Part shown: positions 1 through 8,514 of the stretch, piece after piece
Layout of the letters: every line of letters starts with the position of its first letter
How positions within the stretch are numbered: the stretch's first letter is position 1
Origin: Opitutia bacterium UBA953
GTDB taxonomy: Bacteria > Verrucomicrobiota > Verrucomicrobiia > Opitutales > UBA953
NCBI GenBank assembly: GCA_002293125.1
Contig: DBCR01000013.1
Coordinates: 13,584 to 33,532, forward strand
DNA length: 19,949 nucleotides
Direction of reading: 5' to 3'
Notes under the pieces: generated by a model
Database searches by the model: none
Told to the model about the DNA's origin: nothing
Seen by the model: only the letters and a program-made list of their open reading frames with translations
Program-made: the position numbers and the translations under genes

Positions 1-984
1 TCCGTCACCCTTATCCGTCCGGGCAAGGTCGAGGATCGCTTCATCTTCGCCGCCGAAGGGGATTTCGCCCGCGGCGACCATGAAGTGGTAGAACCGCATT
101 CGTTCGACTACGTGATCGTCGCCGAGCATGCCGGCGTCGCGCACAAGTGGGCCTTCGAGGCTCCCGAGATGCAGACCGTCATCACTGCCGCGGCCGCCGA
201 GAAGGCGGGCGTGAAGGTGGAGAAGGCCGCTGCGGCGGAATTGGCCGAGACCCTCGAGGTCTACGGTCGTGTGACGCTCGATCCAGACGGCGTCCGCCGC
301 GCCACCGCCCGTTTCGCCGGCGTGGTCGTCGAGGCGCGCAAGTCCCTCGGCGACAAGGTCGCGGCTGGCGAGGTCGTCGCCCGGGTCGAGAACAGCCAGA
401 CGCTCGTCACCGCTGAAGTGAAATCGCCGGGTGCTGGCGTGGTCATCGCCCGGACCGCCGCGGTCGGCGACGGCGTCGCGGAGGGTGCCGTTCTTTACAC
501 CATCGCCGCCCTCGACCGGGTCTGGGTGGAGTTTGAGATTCCGCGTAAGGATCTCGCCCGCGTGAAAGCGGGTCAGGCCGTCGTACTCCACGCGGACGAC
601 GGCGGGGCCTCCGCCAGCGGTGTCATCGGTTTCGTCTCTCCGATTATTTCCGCCGATACCCAGTCAGCCGTCGCCCGGGTGTCCGTGCCTAATGCCGAGG
701 GACGTTGGCGACCGGGGGGCTTCGTCAAGGGTACGGTCGCGGTTAGTTCCGCCCAGGCTCCGGTCACGGTGAAAGTCTCCGCGCTCCAGTCGCTCTTCGG
801 CTTTGATGTCGTGTTCTCCCAGCATGGCGAGGTCTATCAGGCTCGCCCGCTCGAGCTTGGCCGCCGTAACGGCGACCGGGTGGAAGTGCTCAAGGGTCTG
901 TCCGCCGGCGAGACCTATGTCTCCGAAGGTAGTTTCCTGATCAAGGCTGACATCGGCAAATCTGGCGCATCCCATGACCACTGA
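1..984 (+). CDS. czcB: RND efflux periplasmic adaptor subunit (CzcB/CusB-like, HlyD family), 5' truncated
   Basis: The reading frame is open from base 1 to the stop at 982-984, so the N-terminus lies outside the window; a GTG at 85 is internal to the open frame and is unlikely to be the true start. The protein is a membrane-fusion adaptor that would link an inner-membrane RND pump to an outer-membrane channel in the periplasm. Visible parts are a lipoyl/barrel-sandwich segment (FAGVVVEARKSLGDKVAAGE, then a matching half with VKSPGAGVVIARTAAVGDGV), a beta-barrel segment (VWVEFEIPRKDLARVKAGQ) and a membrane-proximal end. The tail GSFLIKADIGKSGASHDH is typical of the CzcB branch and ends in a short His/Asp stretch that could bind metal. 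It overlaps the pump gene by 11 bases, indicating translational coupling. An outer-membrane factor is expected upstream. The family is clear; the metal is inferred. Confidence 0.9.
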   Translation, partial: SVTLIRPGKVEDRFIFAAEGDFARGDHEVVEPHSFDYVIVAEHAGVAHKWAFEAPEMQTVITAAAAEKAGVKVEKAAAAELAETLEVYGRVTLDPDGVRRATARFAGVVVEARKSLGDKVAAGEVVARVENSQTLVTAEVKSPGAGVVIARTAAVGDGVAEGAVLYTIAALDRVWVEFEIPRKDLARVKAGQAVVLHADDGGASASGVIGFVSPIISADTQSAVARVSVPNAEGRWRPGGFVKGTVAVSSAQAPVTVKVSALQSLFGFDVVFSQHGEVYQARPLELGRRNGDRVEVLKGLSAGETYVSEGSFLIKADIGKSGASHDH

Positions 985-3900
985 ACCCTCTTCGTGGCTG
1001 GAGCGACTCCTGCAGGGGTCGATTCGTCATCGGTGGCTCGTAATGATGGCGACGCTCGTGATGGCGCTGGTTGGCGTCTATCACTCGCGCAGCCTGCCGA
1101 TCGATGCCGTCCCGGACATCACCAACGTCCAGGTACAGGTCAACACCGAGGCGCCGGGCTTCTCGCCCCTTGAGGCTGAGCAGCGGATCACCTTCCCGGT
1201 GGAAACGGCGATGGCCGGCCTGCCCGGGCTCAGTGGCACGCGTTCGCTCTCCCGTTACGGGCTTTCGCAAGTGACGGTGGTCTTCGAGGACGGGACCGAC
1301 ATCTACTTCGCGCGTCAGCTCGTCAACGAACGCATCCAGCAGGTCCGGTCGCAATTGCCTGCCAAGCTTCAGCCTGCCATGGGGCCGATCGCGACCGGTC
1401 TCGGCGAGATCTTCATGTATACGGTCGAGGCCAAGCCCGGGGCGAAACGTCCCGACGGCCAGGAATGGAGTCCGACGGATTTGCGTGAACTCCAGGACTG
1501 GGTGGTCCGCCCGCAGTTGCGCAACCTCCGGGGCGTGACCGAGGTGAACACTATCGGCGGCTTCGATAAGCAGTTCCACGTCACGCCTTGGCCGGATAAG
1601 CTCCGCGCCCACGGGATCACGCTGCAGGATATCATGGAGGCGCTCGCCCGGAACAACGAGAACGTCGGGGCGGGCTACATCGAGCGCAATGGGGAGCAGT
1701 ATCTCATCCGCGTTCCCGGGCAGCTCGGGGGAATCGCCGATATCGGCAAGGTGGTCGTCGTCGTTCGCGGCGGCGTGCCCCTGCGCCTCTCGGACATCGC
1801 CGACGTGGGGATTGGCCGCGAGCTACGCAACGGCGCGGCCACGGAAGACGGCCGCGAGGTCGTCCTGGGCACGGTCTTCATGCTCGTCGGGGAGAATTCC
1901 CGCGAGGTCGCGACCCGCGTGGCGGAGCGGCTGGTCAAGGTCAACCAGAGCCTACCTGCGGGCGTCGTCGCCCGGGCGGTCTACGACCGCACCAGCCTCG
2001 TCGACAGCACCATCCGGACCGTCAAGGCGAACCTCCTCGAGGGGGCGTTGCTCGTCATCGTCACGCTCTTCCTGCTGCTGGGCAACCTGCGCGCCGCGCT
2101 CATCACGGCGGCCGTCATCCCGCTCTCGATGCTCTTTACGATCACCGGCATGGCCGCCAATAAGGTCTCCGGTAACCTCATGAGCCTGGGGGCGCTCGAC
2201 TTCGGCCTCATCGTCGACGGCGCGGTCATCATCATCGAGAACTGCCTGCGGCGCTACGCGCAGGAGCAGGGCAGGCTGGGTCGCCTGCTCACCCGTGACG
2301 AGCGATTGGCCCTCGCCTTCGAGGCCACCCGCGAGGTGCGCGGGGCGACGATGTTCGGTGAACTCATCATCGCCATCGTCTACATCCCGATCTTCGCCCT
2401 CACCGGCGTCGAGGGGAAGATGTTCCACCCGATGGCCTTCACCGTCGTGGCTGCGCTGCTCGGCGCGATGATTCTCTCCGTGACCTTCGTACCGGCGGCT
2501 GTGGCGATCTTCGTGACCGGCAAGGTCTCCGAGCATGACAACGCCGCCGTCCGTGGCGCCAAGGCCGCCTACCTTCCGCTCCTGCGCGCGCTGATGAAGG
2601 CGCGCGTCGCCGTCGTCGCCGCCAGCGTGGCCGTCCTCGCGCTGGCGCTGGCCGCCGCCACGCGCCTGGGCAGCGAGTTCATGCCCAGCCTGGACGAAGG
2701 GGACGTCACCCTCCATGCCTTGCGCATCCCCGGCACCAGCCTCACCCAGGCTATCGCGATGCAGTCCGTGCTCGAGGCCCGCCTGAAGGAGTTCCCTGAA
2801 GTCGACAAGGTCTTCAGCAAGATCGGCACGGCCGAGGTCGCCACCGACCCGATGCCCCCGAGCGTCGCCGACACCTATGTGATGATAAAACCGCGGGACC
2901 TTTGGCCGGACCCGCGTAAGTCCAAGGCGCAGCTCGTCCGGGAACTCGAGGTCGCCGTCAAGGCCATCCCGGGCAACAACTACGAGTTCACCCAGCCCAT
3001 CCAGATGCGCTTCAACGAGCTCATCTCCGGCGTGCGTACCGACGTGGCCGTCAAGGTCTACGGCGATGACCTCGATGTCATGCTCGCTTCGGCCGGCCGC
3101 ATCGAGTCGATACTCAAGGAGGTGCCTGGCTCGGCCGACGTGAAGGTCGAGCAGACCACGGGCCTGCCGATGCTTAGCGTCCATCTCGACCGCGAAGCGC
3201 TGGCCCGCTACGGGCTGGCGGCCGAAGACGCCCAGCAGGTCGTCGCCACGGCCTTGGGGGGCGCGCCCGCCGGGGAGGTCTTCGAAGGGGACCGTCGCTT
3301 CGAGATCGTCGTCCGCCTGCCGGAGTCGATCCGAGCCGACGTCGAAGCGCTCGGTAATCTGCCCGTGCCGCTACCGGTCCACGGGACGAGCGACCGCCGC
3401 ACCTTCATCCCGCTGCGCGAGGTAGCCTCGGTAGCAATCACGCAGGGTCCCAACCAAATCAGCCGCGAGAACGGCAAGCGCCGGGTCGTCGTGACGGCCA
3501 ACGTGCGCGGGCGGGACCTCGGTTCCTTCGTGGCCGAAGTCCAGCGGCGCGTGCAAGAGGCCGACGTCACGCCTCCGGGCTACTGGGTCGAATATGGCGG
3601 CACTTTCGAGCAACTGATCTCGGCGAGCGATCGCCTGAAGATCGTCGTCCCGGCGGCCTTGCTCCTCGTGTTGGGTTTGCTCTACGCGAGTTTCCGCAGC
3701 GTCAAGGACGCGTTGCTCGTCTTCAGCGGCGTGCCGCTCGCGCTCACGGGCGGCGTCGCGGCCCTCTGCCTGCGCGACATCCCGTTCTCGATCAGCGCCG
3801 CGGTGGGCTTCATCGCGCTTTCGGGCGTGGCCGTGCTCAACGGCCTCGTCATCATCAGCTTCATCCGTTCGTTGCGCGCCGAGGGCCGTCCGCTGGAGGC

Positions 3901-4150
3901 TGCGATCGAAGAGGGCTGCCTGACGCGGCTGCGTCCCGTCCTGACGACCGCGTTGGTCGCCGGCTTGGGCTTCGTGCCGATGGCCTTGGCGACCGGGGCG
4001 GGCGCCGAGGTGCAGCGTCCGTTGGCGACCGTCGTGATCGGCGGCATCCTCAGTTCGACGCTGCTCACGCTCGTCACCTTGCCCGTGCTTTACCGCATGG
4101 TTCATGGTGAGCGCCAGGACTCCGAGTCCCTGGCCGTCGCCCAGGGCTGA
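974..4150 (+). CDS. czcA: Heavy-metal efflux RND transporter, CzcA family
   Basis: This is a full-length inner-membrane proton/cation antiporter of 1058 residues, the usual size for the HME-RND family. It starts with a membrane helix near residues 20-38 and the conserved LPIDAVPDITNVQVQVNTEAPG, and has the standard duplicated layout of large periplasmic loops and membrane-helix blocks. The proton-relay helix reads GALDFGLIVDGAVIIIEN, with D409, D415 and E422 matching the acidic residues of CzcA. This DFG-x3-DGA pattern is that of divalent-cation (Co/Zn/Cd-like) members and differs from the AIG-x3-DAA pattern of Cu/Ag pumps. The porter domain has RFNELISGVRTDVAVKVYGDD, lacking the CusA methionine at that place. 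The ATG at 974 lies inside the end of the adaptor gene. Substrate assignment is inferred from motif class only. Confidence 0.95.
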   Translation: MTTEPSSWLERLLQGSIRHRWLVMMATLVMALVGVYHSRSLPIDAVPDITNVQVQVNTEAPGFSPLEAEQRITFPVETAMAGLPGLSGTRSLSRYGLSQVTVVFEDGTDIYFARQLVNERIQQVRSQLPAKLQPAMGPIATGLGEIFMYTVEAKPGAKRPDGQEWSPTDLRELQDWVVRPQLRNLRGVTEVNTIGGFDKQFHVTPWPDKLRAHGITLQDIMEALARNNENVGAGYIERNGEQYLIRVPGQLGGIADIGKVVVVVRGGVPLRLSDIADVGIGRELRNGAATEDGREVVLGTVFMLVGENSREVATRVAERLVKVNQSLPAGVVARAVYDRTSLVDSTIRTVKANLLEGALLVIVTLFLLLGNLRAALITAAVIPLSMLFTITGMAANKVSGNLMSLGALDFGLIVDGAVIIIENCLRRYAQEQGRLGRLLTRDERLALAFEATREVRGATMFGELIIAIVYIPIFALTGVEGKMFHPMAFTVVAALLGAMILSVTFVPAAVAIFVTGKVSEHDNAAVRGAKAAYLPLLRALMKARVAVVAASVAVLALALAAATRLGSEFMPSLDEGDVTLHALRIPGTSLTQAIAMQSVLEARLKEFPEVDKVFSKIGTAEVATDPMPPSVADTYVMIKPRDLWPDPRKSKAQLVRELEVAVKAIPGNNYEFTQPIQMRFNELISGVRTDVAVKVYGDDLDVMLASAGRIESILKEVPGSADVKVEQTTGLPMLSVHLDREALARYGLAAEDAQQVVATALGGAPAGEVFEGDRRFEIVVRLPESIRADVEALGNLPVPLPVHGTSDRRTFIPLREVASVAITQGPNQISRENGKRRVVVTANVRGRDLGSFVAEVQRRVQEADVTPPGYWVEYGGTFEQLISASDRLKIVVPAALLLVLGLLYASFRSVKDALLVFSGVPLALTGGVAALCLRDIPFSISAAVGFIALSGVAVLNGLVIISFIRSLRAEGRPLEAAIEEGCLTRLRPVLTTALVAGLGFVPMALATGAGAEVQRPLATVVIGGILSSTLLTLVTLPVLYRMVHGERQDSESLAVAQG

Positions 4151-4168
4151 GCAAGCCTCGTCGAATCA

Positions 4169-4210
4169 AGCCCCATCCTCTGCCTTACGGTAAGAAGGTG
4201 GGGCTTTTTT
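4169..4210 (+). terminator. Intrinsic terminator after the RND operon
   Basis: A 9-bp stem pairs AGCCCCATC (4169-4177) with GGTGGGGCT (4197-4205), with one G-T pair, and runs straight into a T tract at 4205-4210. The intervening bases can form a second small stem (CTTA/TAAG). It sits 18 bases past the pump stop codon, so it most likely ends the czcBA transcript. Confidence 0.85.
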
Positions 4211-4313
4211 GTTAATCCTGATGAGGAGCTCGGGTTAAGAGCAGTCTTTCATTTTCTATCTGCTGATTACTCATGGTTGGACAATAAGGTTGGGCTTGTT
4301 TCCATTAAGCCAG

Positions 4314-6233
4314 ATGCACGCCCGCAATACCCCTGCGAACAGGTTCGCCGCCGCCATTGGCTGGGTCTGGGTGCGCACCGTGCTTATCCTGATGTTCAGC
4401 GTGCTCTGCGGTCTGGCCGCCCAGCATCCGTTGGCGCCGTCGGTGTCGGCGCTGGATATCCCTTACTCGGCCGACAACCCGCCTGGCCCGAGCTTCGCCG
4501 CCGAAGAGAAGGAGCGTCAGTATGCCGAGGGCGCCAAGGTCGTCGCCGGTATCCGGGCTGCGTTCGAGGCCGGCCAAGAATCTTACGTGATTCCGCCTGG
4601 CGATTATCGGTTCGATTCCGCGCACCGCCAGATGGGCGGGCGTTCCTTCGCCTTGCAGGGCATGCATGCCAAGCCAGAGAAGCCTTTTCGCATCCTCGGG
4701 TATGGCGCGACGTTCTGGTTCGCCCTGTCGCCGCACCCGGCACCGCACCACCATCAGATGATCAAGGTCGTCGATTGCAGCCATCTCAGCCTGGAGGGCA
4801 TCACGGTGGACAGCGATCCTCGTGGCTCGATGGACGCGCGGATCACGGCGTTCGACTTCGAGGGCAACCGCATCCAGGTGAAGCCGGTCGCCGGCACGCG
4901 CCTGCTGGAGCGGATGTCGGCGAGCGAAGGACGCTTCGTTCCTTTCAAGGCGGATGGACGCCATGTGGCCCCGCTCTACCAGATCGACGAAGGCTGGGGC
5001 CCCGGGAACATGTTCACGCGTCAGATGGAGAAGACGCCCGAGGGGCTATATTGGTTCACTTTGAAGGAACGTAAGCTGCTGGCGACGCTGCGTAACGAAG
5101 CCTGGAAGGCTGCCTATGGTTCCGTCGGCACGCTCGAGGTCGGCGACATGCTGGGTTTCATCTACAGCTCCTCGGCCGCCATCGTGCTCGACGGCTGCCG
5201 CCAGATCGTCGTCCGCGATTGCCGATTCTTCGCCGCCAAGTCAGGCTTGGATGAGTCCAACGGGCATGGCGGGCATCGGTGGATCAACTGCCACTTCATG
5301 GCCAGGCCCGGCACGAACAACCTCCTCGGCGGCGAAGGGACCATGATGAACGCAGGCATGCACGGCTCCGTCATGGAGCGCTGCGTGATCCAGCGTACCA
5401 CGGACGACGCTTTCAATAACCACGGCTATTGGAAGCACGCCGCCAGCGTCGCCGAACGCAGCATCACCTTCCGGGAAGGTTTGCCGAAGGCCCTCGCCGC
5501 CGGCCATCTCGCGGAAGCCTTCGAGGCCAGCACGGACGCTTATCTCGCCCGCCTCACGGTCGAGTCGGTCGAGGGTAAGACGGTCCGCTTCCGGGAGCCG
5601 ATCGGGGCGAAGTTCGCGACGGCGGCGGTCATGTTCCCGGCGTTCCAGAACGCGGGCTGGGTCATCCGTGACAGCATCTTCTGCGATAGCTATCAGCGGG
5701 TCCTCCTGGGTTGTGGCCCGGGCCTGTTCGAAGGCAATCGACTGGAGCGCGTCGGCGCCGGGCTCACCCTGGGGAATGGCCGGGCCATCGACATCGAGGG
5801 CGGCAATCCGCATGGGGTCATCCTCCGCGGCAACGTCTTCCTCGACTCTGGTTCGTCGCCGGCCTTGCGCGCGATCCGCGTCCATGGGACCGGTGCGCCG
5901 ATTCGAGGTCTGCGTATCTCCGATAATCTCTTCGTCGGTACAGGGTCCGGTGCGGTCTCGGTGAATAACGCCGAAGGCCCGTTGGTGCGGGATAACATCG
6001 CGATCCATCCGGCGGTCGGTCTCGGCTTGCTGCGTAAGCCAGGCACGGTCGAGCCGTTCTCTCTTAAGCGTGTCACCGGGGCCGAGGCTTCAGGCAACGT
6101 CGTCGTCCAGTCGCCAGCCGTCGCCGAGGCCCTCGGGGCTGAAGTCCGACGGATGGCGGCCAAGCATGACGTCCCCGCGAAGGAGATCATCTCCGAAGTC
6201 CGCCGGAGGTTAGCTCAACAACCCGCCAAGTAA
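4314..6233 (+). CDS. Secreted right-handed parallel beta-helix protein (possible GH110-like glycosidase)
   Basis: From the ATG at 4314 the product is 639 residues; a TTG at 4290 in the same frame would add eight residues, but neither start has a clear ribosome-binding site. The N-terminus has basic residues and a hydrophobic stretch at about 17-36, read as a signal peptide. Most of the body consists of short repeating strands of the kind IVVRDCRFFAAKSG, VMERCVIQRTTDD, WVIRDSIFCDSYQR and VILRGNVFLDSG, the pattern of pectate-lyase-like beta-helices. The central GGEGTMMNAGMHGSVME and DDAFNNHG (residue 364 on) resemble, from memory, the part of GH110 alpha-galactosidases that carries a DDPxNxHG motif. 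A carbohydrate-active role is inferred; substrate and catalytic residues are unknown. It stands alone after a terminator and converges on the lipocalin gene. Confidence 0.8.
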   Translation: MHARNTPANRFAAAIGWVWVRTVLILMFSVLCGLAAQHPLAPSVSALDIPYSADNPPGPSFAAEEKERQYAEGAKVVAGIRAAFEAGQESYVIPPGDYRFDSAHRQMGGRSFALQGMHAKPEKPFRILGYGATFWFALSPHPAPHHHQMIKVVDCSHLSLEGITVDSDPRGSMDARITAFDFEGNRIQVKPVAGTRLLERMSASEGRFVPFKADGRHVAPLYQIDEGWGPGNMFTRQMEKTPEGLYWFTLKERKLLATLRNEAWKAAYGSVGTLEVGDMLGFIYSSSAAIVLDGCRQIVVRDCRFFAAKSGLDESNGHGGHRWINCHFMARPGTNNLLGGEGTMMNAGMHGSVMERCVIQRTTDDAFNNHGYWKHAASVAERSITFREGLPKALAAGHLAEAFEASTDAYLARLTVESVEGKTVRFREPIGAKFATAAVMFPAFQNAGWVIRDSIFCDSYQRVLLGCGPGLFEGNRLERVGAGLTLGNGRAIDIEGGNPHGVILRGNVFLDSGSSPALRAIRVHGTGAPIRGLRISDNLFVGTGSGAVSVNNAEGPLVRDNIAIHPAVGLGLLRKPGTVEPFSLKRVTGAEASGNVVVQSPAVAEALGAEVRRMAAKHDVPAKEIISEVRRRLAQQPAK

Positions 6234-6265
6234 GCCGCGTCGCTATCGTCCTATCCGATGGGTCG

Positions 6266-6811
6266 TCAGCGCTGCGGGACGCGACGGAGCTGGGTGAGGT
6301 CGTGTCCGTTGTCCGTCAGCCATTTCACGAGTTCCTGGTAGCGGGCTTCGGGAATGGTCTTGGTGCGGGCCATGATCCAGACGTATTCGCGGTCCGGCAC
6401 GCCGATGACGGTGGTCTCGTAGTCAGCGTCAAGGTAAGCGATCAGGTAGGCGGCCTTGAACGGCCAGACGAACTGCATCCGCCATTCGGCGTTGGTCTCG
6501 CGGTTGTAGACGAAGCCGGTGGGGCGGTAGGTCTTGAGCGGGCCGTCGAAGGCTCCGTTGTTAAAGACATAGGTGGTCGCGATCGTGCCGTCCATATCCA
6601 GACGGTAGCTTTCGACGCCGTTGAAGGCCTCGTCCTCGATGAAGGTCGGGATATGCGCGATGACGTACCAGTCGCCCATGAAGCGCCGGAGGTCGACCGG
6701 TCGCTCGATAGCGCGCAAGGGCGGCTTCGCTTCGGCGCCGCAGGAGTCCTTCCAGGACTGGCAGCCGGCCAGGCCCACGCAGAGGAGCGGAATCCAAATC
6801 AGGTTGGGCAT
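6266..6811 (-). CDS. blc: Outer-membrane lipocalin lipoprotein (Blc-like)
   Basis: The 181-residue product begins with a lipoprotein signal peptide ending in LAGC, with lipidation expected on C17. The mature part is a bacterial lipocalin: the GxW strand is GDWYVIAHIPT (G46, W48), and the later conserved strand is YVWIMART (143-150). Bacterial lipocalins form an eight-stranded barrel that binds fatty acids or lysophospholipids at the outer membrane; the ligand here is not known. The length fits the family. It lies 48 bases downstream of the chalcone-isomerase-fold gene on the same strand, so the two are probably co-transcribed. Its end converges on the beta-helix gene with only 32 bases between and no evident terminator. 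Confidence 0.92.
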   Translation of the reverse strand: MPNLIWIPLLCVGLAGCQSWKDSCGAEAKPPLRAIERPVDLRRFMGDWYVIAHIPTFIEDEAFNGVESYRLDMDGTIATTYVFNNGAFDGPLKTYRPTGFVYNRETNAEWRMQFVWPFKAAYLIAYLDADYETTVIGVPDREYVWIMARTKTIPEARYQELVKWLTDNGHDLTQLRRVPQR

Positions 6812-6859
6812 GACGGGAAGCTTGGCCCCGATGCGGGCAAGGTCGACGGCTGATTCGGC

Positions 6860-7423
6860 TCAACGGCCGAGGAGGGCGTCGCGCATGGACTCGCTGATCG
6901 GGTCATCGCCCAGCCAGATCCGGAAATAGGCGGCGGCGAAGTCCTGGCCGGGAATCGTGACCAGCGGGGACCCGTTGAGCCGGAGCGTGGTGCCCTTGCC
7001 GGGCGCATAGGTGAGCGTGTAGCTGTCGCCTTCGCGCACGTCGCGGTAGGCCCGGTTGATGAGTTCCAGTCGTTCGCGCAAGGCGGCCAGCGTCTCCACC
7101 TTGACGTTGCGCGCGAGGAGGGTGTCGCCGCCTTGGACGATTTCGGCGGCGGTGAAGCCGCGGTGGTAGGTGAGCTGCAGCCGGACGGGTATGTCGGCGA
7201 AGACCTTCGTCGGGGGCTCGCCGGCGCCGAGGTGGAGTCGGGCGTCGTAGACCTTGATGATGGACATCCAGCGGAAGGTCGTGGAGCCGATGAGCTCGAA
7301 GCGGGCGCCATCTTCGTCCAGCTTATCGGAGGGGGCTCCGGCGGCCCAGGAGTAAGTGAGAAACGCCAGGCAGAAAGTCATTACAAGGCAATTGCCCGGG
7401 CGTGACAGGAGCGGATGACACAT
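6860..7423 (-). CDS. Chalcone isomerase-like (CHI-fold) exported protein
   Basis: The start at 7423 gives 187 residues; the frame is open to an ATG at 7483, but a good -10 box (7448-7453) lies between the two, favouring the inner start. An ATG at 7381 is also possible. The N-terminus has a hydrophobic run (CLVMTFCLAFLTYSWA) suited to a signal peptide. The mature part matches the bacterial chalcone isomerase-like family: MSIIKVYDARLHLG, then IPVRLQLTYHRGFTAAEI, and the C-terminal IPGQDFAAAYFRIWLGDDPI. CHI-fold proteins outside plants mostly bind fatty acids and are not flavonoid enzymes, so a lipid-binding role is the likely one. Pairing with a lipocalin gene directly downstream supports this. 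The true ligand cannot be read from the sequence. Confidence 0.8.
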   Translation of the reverse strand: MCHPLLSRPGNCLVMTFCLAFLTYSWAAGAPSDKLDEDGARFELIGSTTFRWMSIIKVYDARLHLGAGEPPTKVFADIPVRLQLTYHRGFTAAEIVQGGDTLLARNVKVETLAALRERLELINRAYRDVREGDSYTLTYAPGKGTTLRLNGSPLVTIPGQDFAAAYFRIWLGDDPISESMRDALLGR

Positions 7424-7447
7424 ACGGATTCGGTTATCGCCCCCGAT

Positions 7448-7453
7448 GTTATA
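7448..7453 (-). promoter_or_regulatory. Candidate -10 box for the CHI-like/lipocalin operon
   Basis: On the minus strand the bases read TATAAC, five of six matches to the bacterial -10 consensus. A TTGGGC lies about 19 bases upstream as a weak -35. Transcription would start near 7441, giving a leader of roughly 18 bases before the ATG at 7423. This is a consensus reading only. Confidence 0.4.
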
Positions 7454-7529
7454 AGGGTCCGGAAGGTTTCCAGCCCAAGTCATGTTAAAACTGGGTTAAA
7501 TGCCTGTCCCTGGCCCATCACGAGCCAGC

Positions 7530-8402
7530 TCAACGGCCGGCGGTAAGCACGCCGATCTGGAGCAGCCAGGCCTGACACTGTTCGGGCCAGACCTTCACAT
7601 CCTTCTCGGAGCGGAGGCCGTGGCCGTGGCCGCCGGTGGCGCAGCGGAAGAACGTATGCGGGGTCTTGGTCGCCTTGAGCGCGGCGAAATAGGCGTCGCT
7701 GCCCTTGACGAAACGTTTGTCGTCCTCGGCATGCGCGATGAAGGTCGGTGAAGTCCGGGCGTCCACGAGCGGGACGAGGCCTTCGTCGAGGTAGGCCGGA
7801 TAGCCGAGGACGGCGAAGTCCGGGCGCAACGGCTCGTCATCGGCGGCGTCGAGGCGCGCGTAGGTGGCGGGACCGGCGAATACGCTCAGGCGGGCGGAGA
7901 GATGGCCGCCGGCGGAGAAGCCCATGACGCCGACGCGGGTACGGTCGATCTTCCACTCGGTCGCGCGGTGGCGGATGATGCGGATCGTGCGTTGGATGTC
8001 CTGGAAGGCGCCGTCGCGGTTGTTCGGGACGCGGTACTTCAGGACGACGCCGGTGATACCGAGCGAATTCAGCCAGGCCGCGACTTCGGTGCCTTCTTTG
8101 TTGTAAGCAAGGCCGCCGTAGCCGCCGCCCGGGCTGATGATCACGGCCGGGGCCGGCTTGACCGAATCGGCCTGGTAGACCGTGAAGGACGGCTCGCTGA
8201 TATCGGTCAGGCGCACCACGGCGTCACCGCGGGCGGGCAGGGTGCGCTCGGCGCCTTTCCCGGCTTGGCCGGGCATCGCTCCTTTGGGCCAGAGCGTCAC
8301 GACGATGCCAGGGCCTTTCGGTTCGGGCTTGGCCGTTTCCGCATAGGATGCCGGCAAAGCGCCGATGAGCAGGGTGGTGGCGAGGGAAGTCAGGCGCAGC
8401 AT
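7530..8402 (-). CDS. Secreted alpha/beta hydrolase, acetyl-xylan/feruloyl-esterase-like
   Basis: The 290-residue product has an N-terminal signal peptide (hydrophobic core at about 5-20, likely cut after SYA). It has the oxyanion-region motif SPGGGYGGLA (90-99), the nucleophile elbow GFSAGG with S163, an acid in HAEDD (D227 or D228), and the histidine in GGHGHGL (H259), in the right order for an alpha/beta-hydrolase triad. The lead-in VVTLWPKGAMPG is typical of the secreted esterase group linked to xylan and pectin deacetylation. It is divergent from a GH10 xylanase, which supports removal of acetyl or feruloyl side groups from xylan. A generic secreted carboxylesterase is the alternative. 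The CHI-like gene follows about 100 bases downstream on the same strand. Confidence 0.88.
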   Translation of the reverse strand: MLRLTSLATTLLIGALPASYAETAKPEPKGPGIVVTLWPKGAMPGQAGKGAERTLPARGDAVVRLTDISEPSFTVYQADSVKPAPAVIISPGGGYGGLAYNKEGTEVAAWLNSLGITGVVLKYRVPNNRDGAFQDIQRTIRIIRHRATEWKIDRTRVGVMGFSAGGHLSARLSVFAGPATYARLDAADDEPLRPDFAVLGYPAYLDEGLVPLVDARTSPTFIAHAEDDKRFVKGSDAYFAALKATKTPHTFFRCATGGHGHGLRSEKDVKVWPEQCQAWLLQIGVLTAGR

Positions 8403-8514
8403 GGCTTAGGGGTGGCGTCAGTGATAAGCCGGGCGGTGGGCTCTTCAATCGCGAAGGGGCGCGAGCGCTCGGGTCCGGCGTTTACTTGGGACGAGGGTTG
8501 GCTATGCTGGTCGG
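8403..8514. promoter_or_regulatory. Divergent control region between esterase and xylanase genes
   Basis: For the xylanase, TTTACT (8481-8486) and TATGCT (8503-8508) are spaced 16 bases apart, placing the start of transcription at or next to the ATG at 8515. For the esterase on the other strand, TTGAAG (8443-8448) and TATCAC (8421-8426) are also 16 bases apart. Between the two lies a perfect 10-bp palindrome, CGAGCGCTCG (8462-8471), in a position where one regulator could control both genes. All three are consensus readings and unproven. Confidence 0.4.

Noticed and set aside
1952..3184. Long open frame (410 codons) on the minus strand inside the pump gene
   Set aside because: It is antisense to a clear CzcA gene; its translation is charged, low-complexity and His/Arg/Asp-rich, as expected for a shadow frame in GC-rich DNA.
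4277..5074. Plus-strand frame of 265 codons overlapping the beta-helix gene
   Set aside because: Different frame from the beta-helix protein, Arg/Gly/Pro-rich, no signal peptide; the longer frame has strand repeats.
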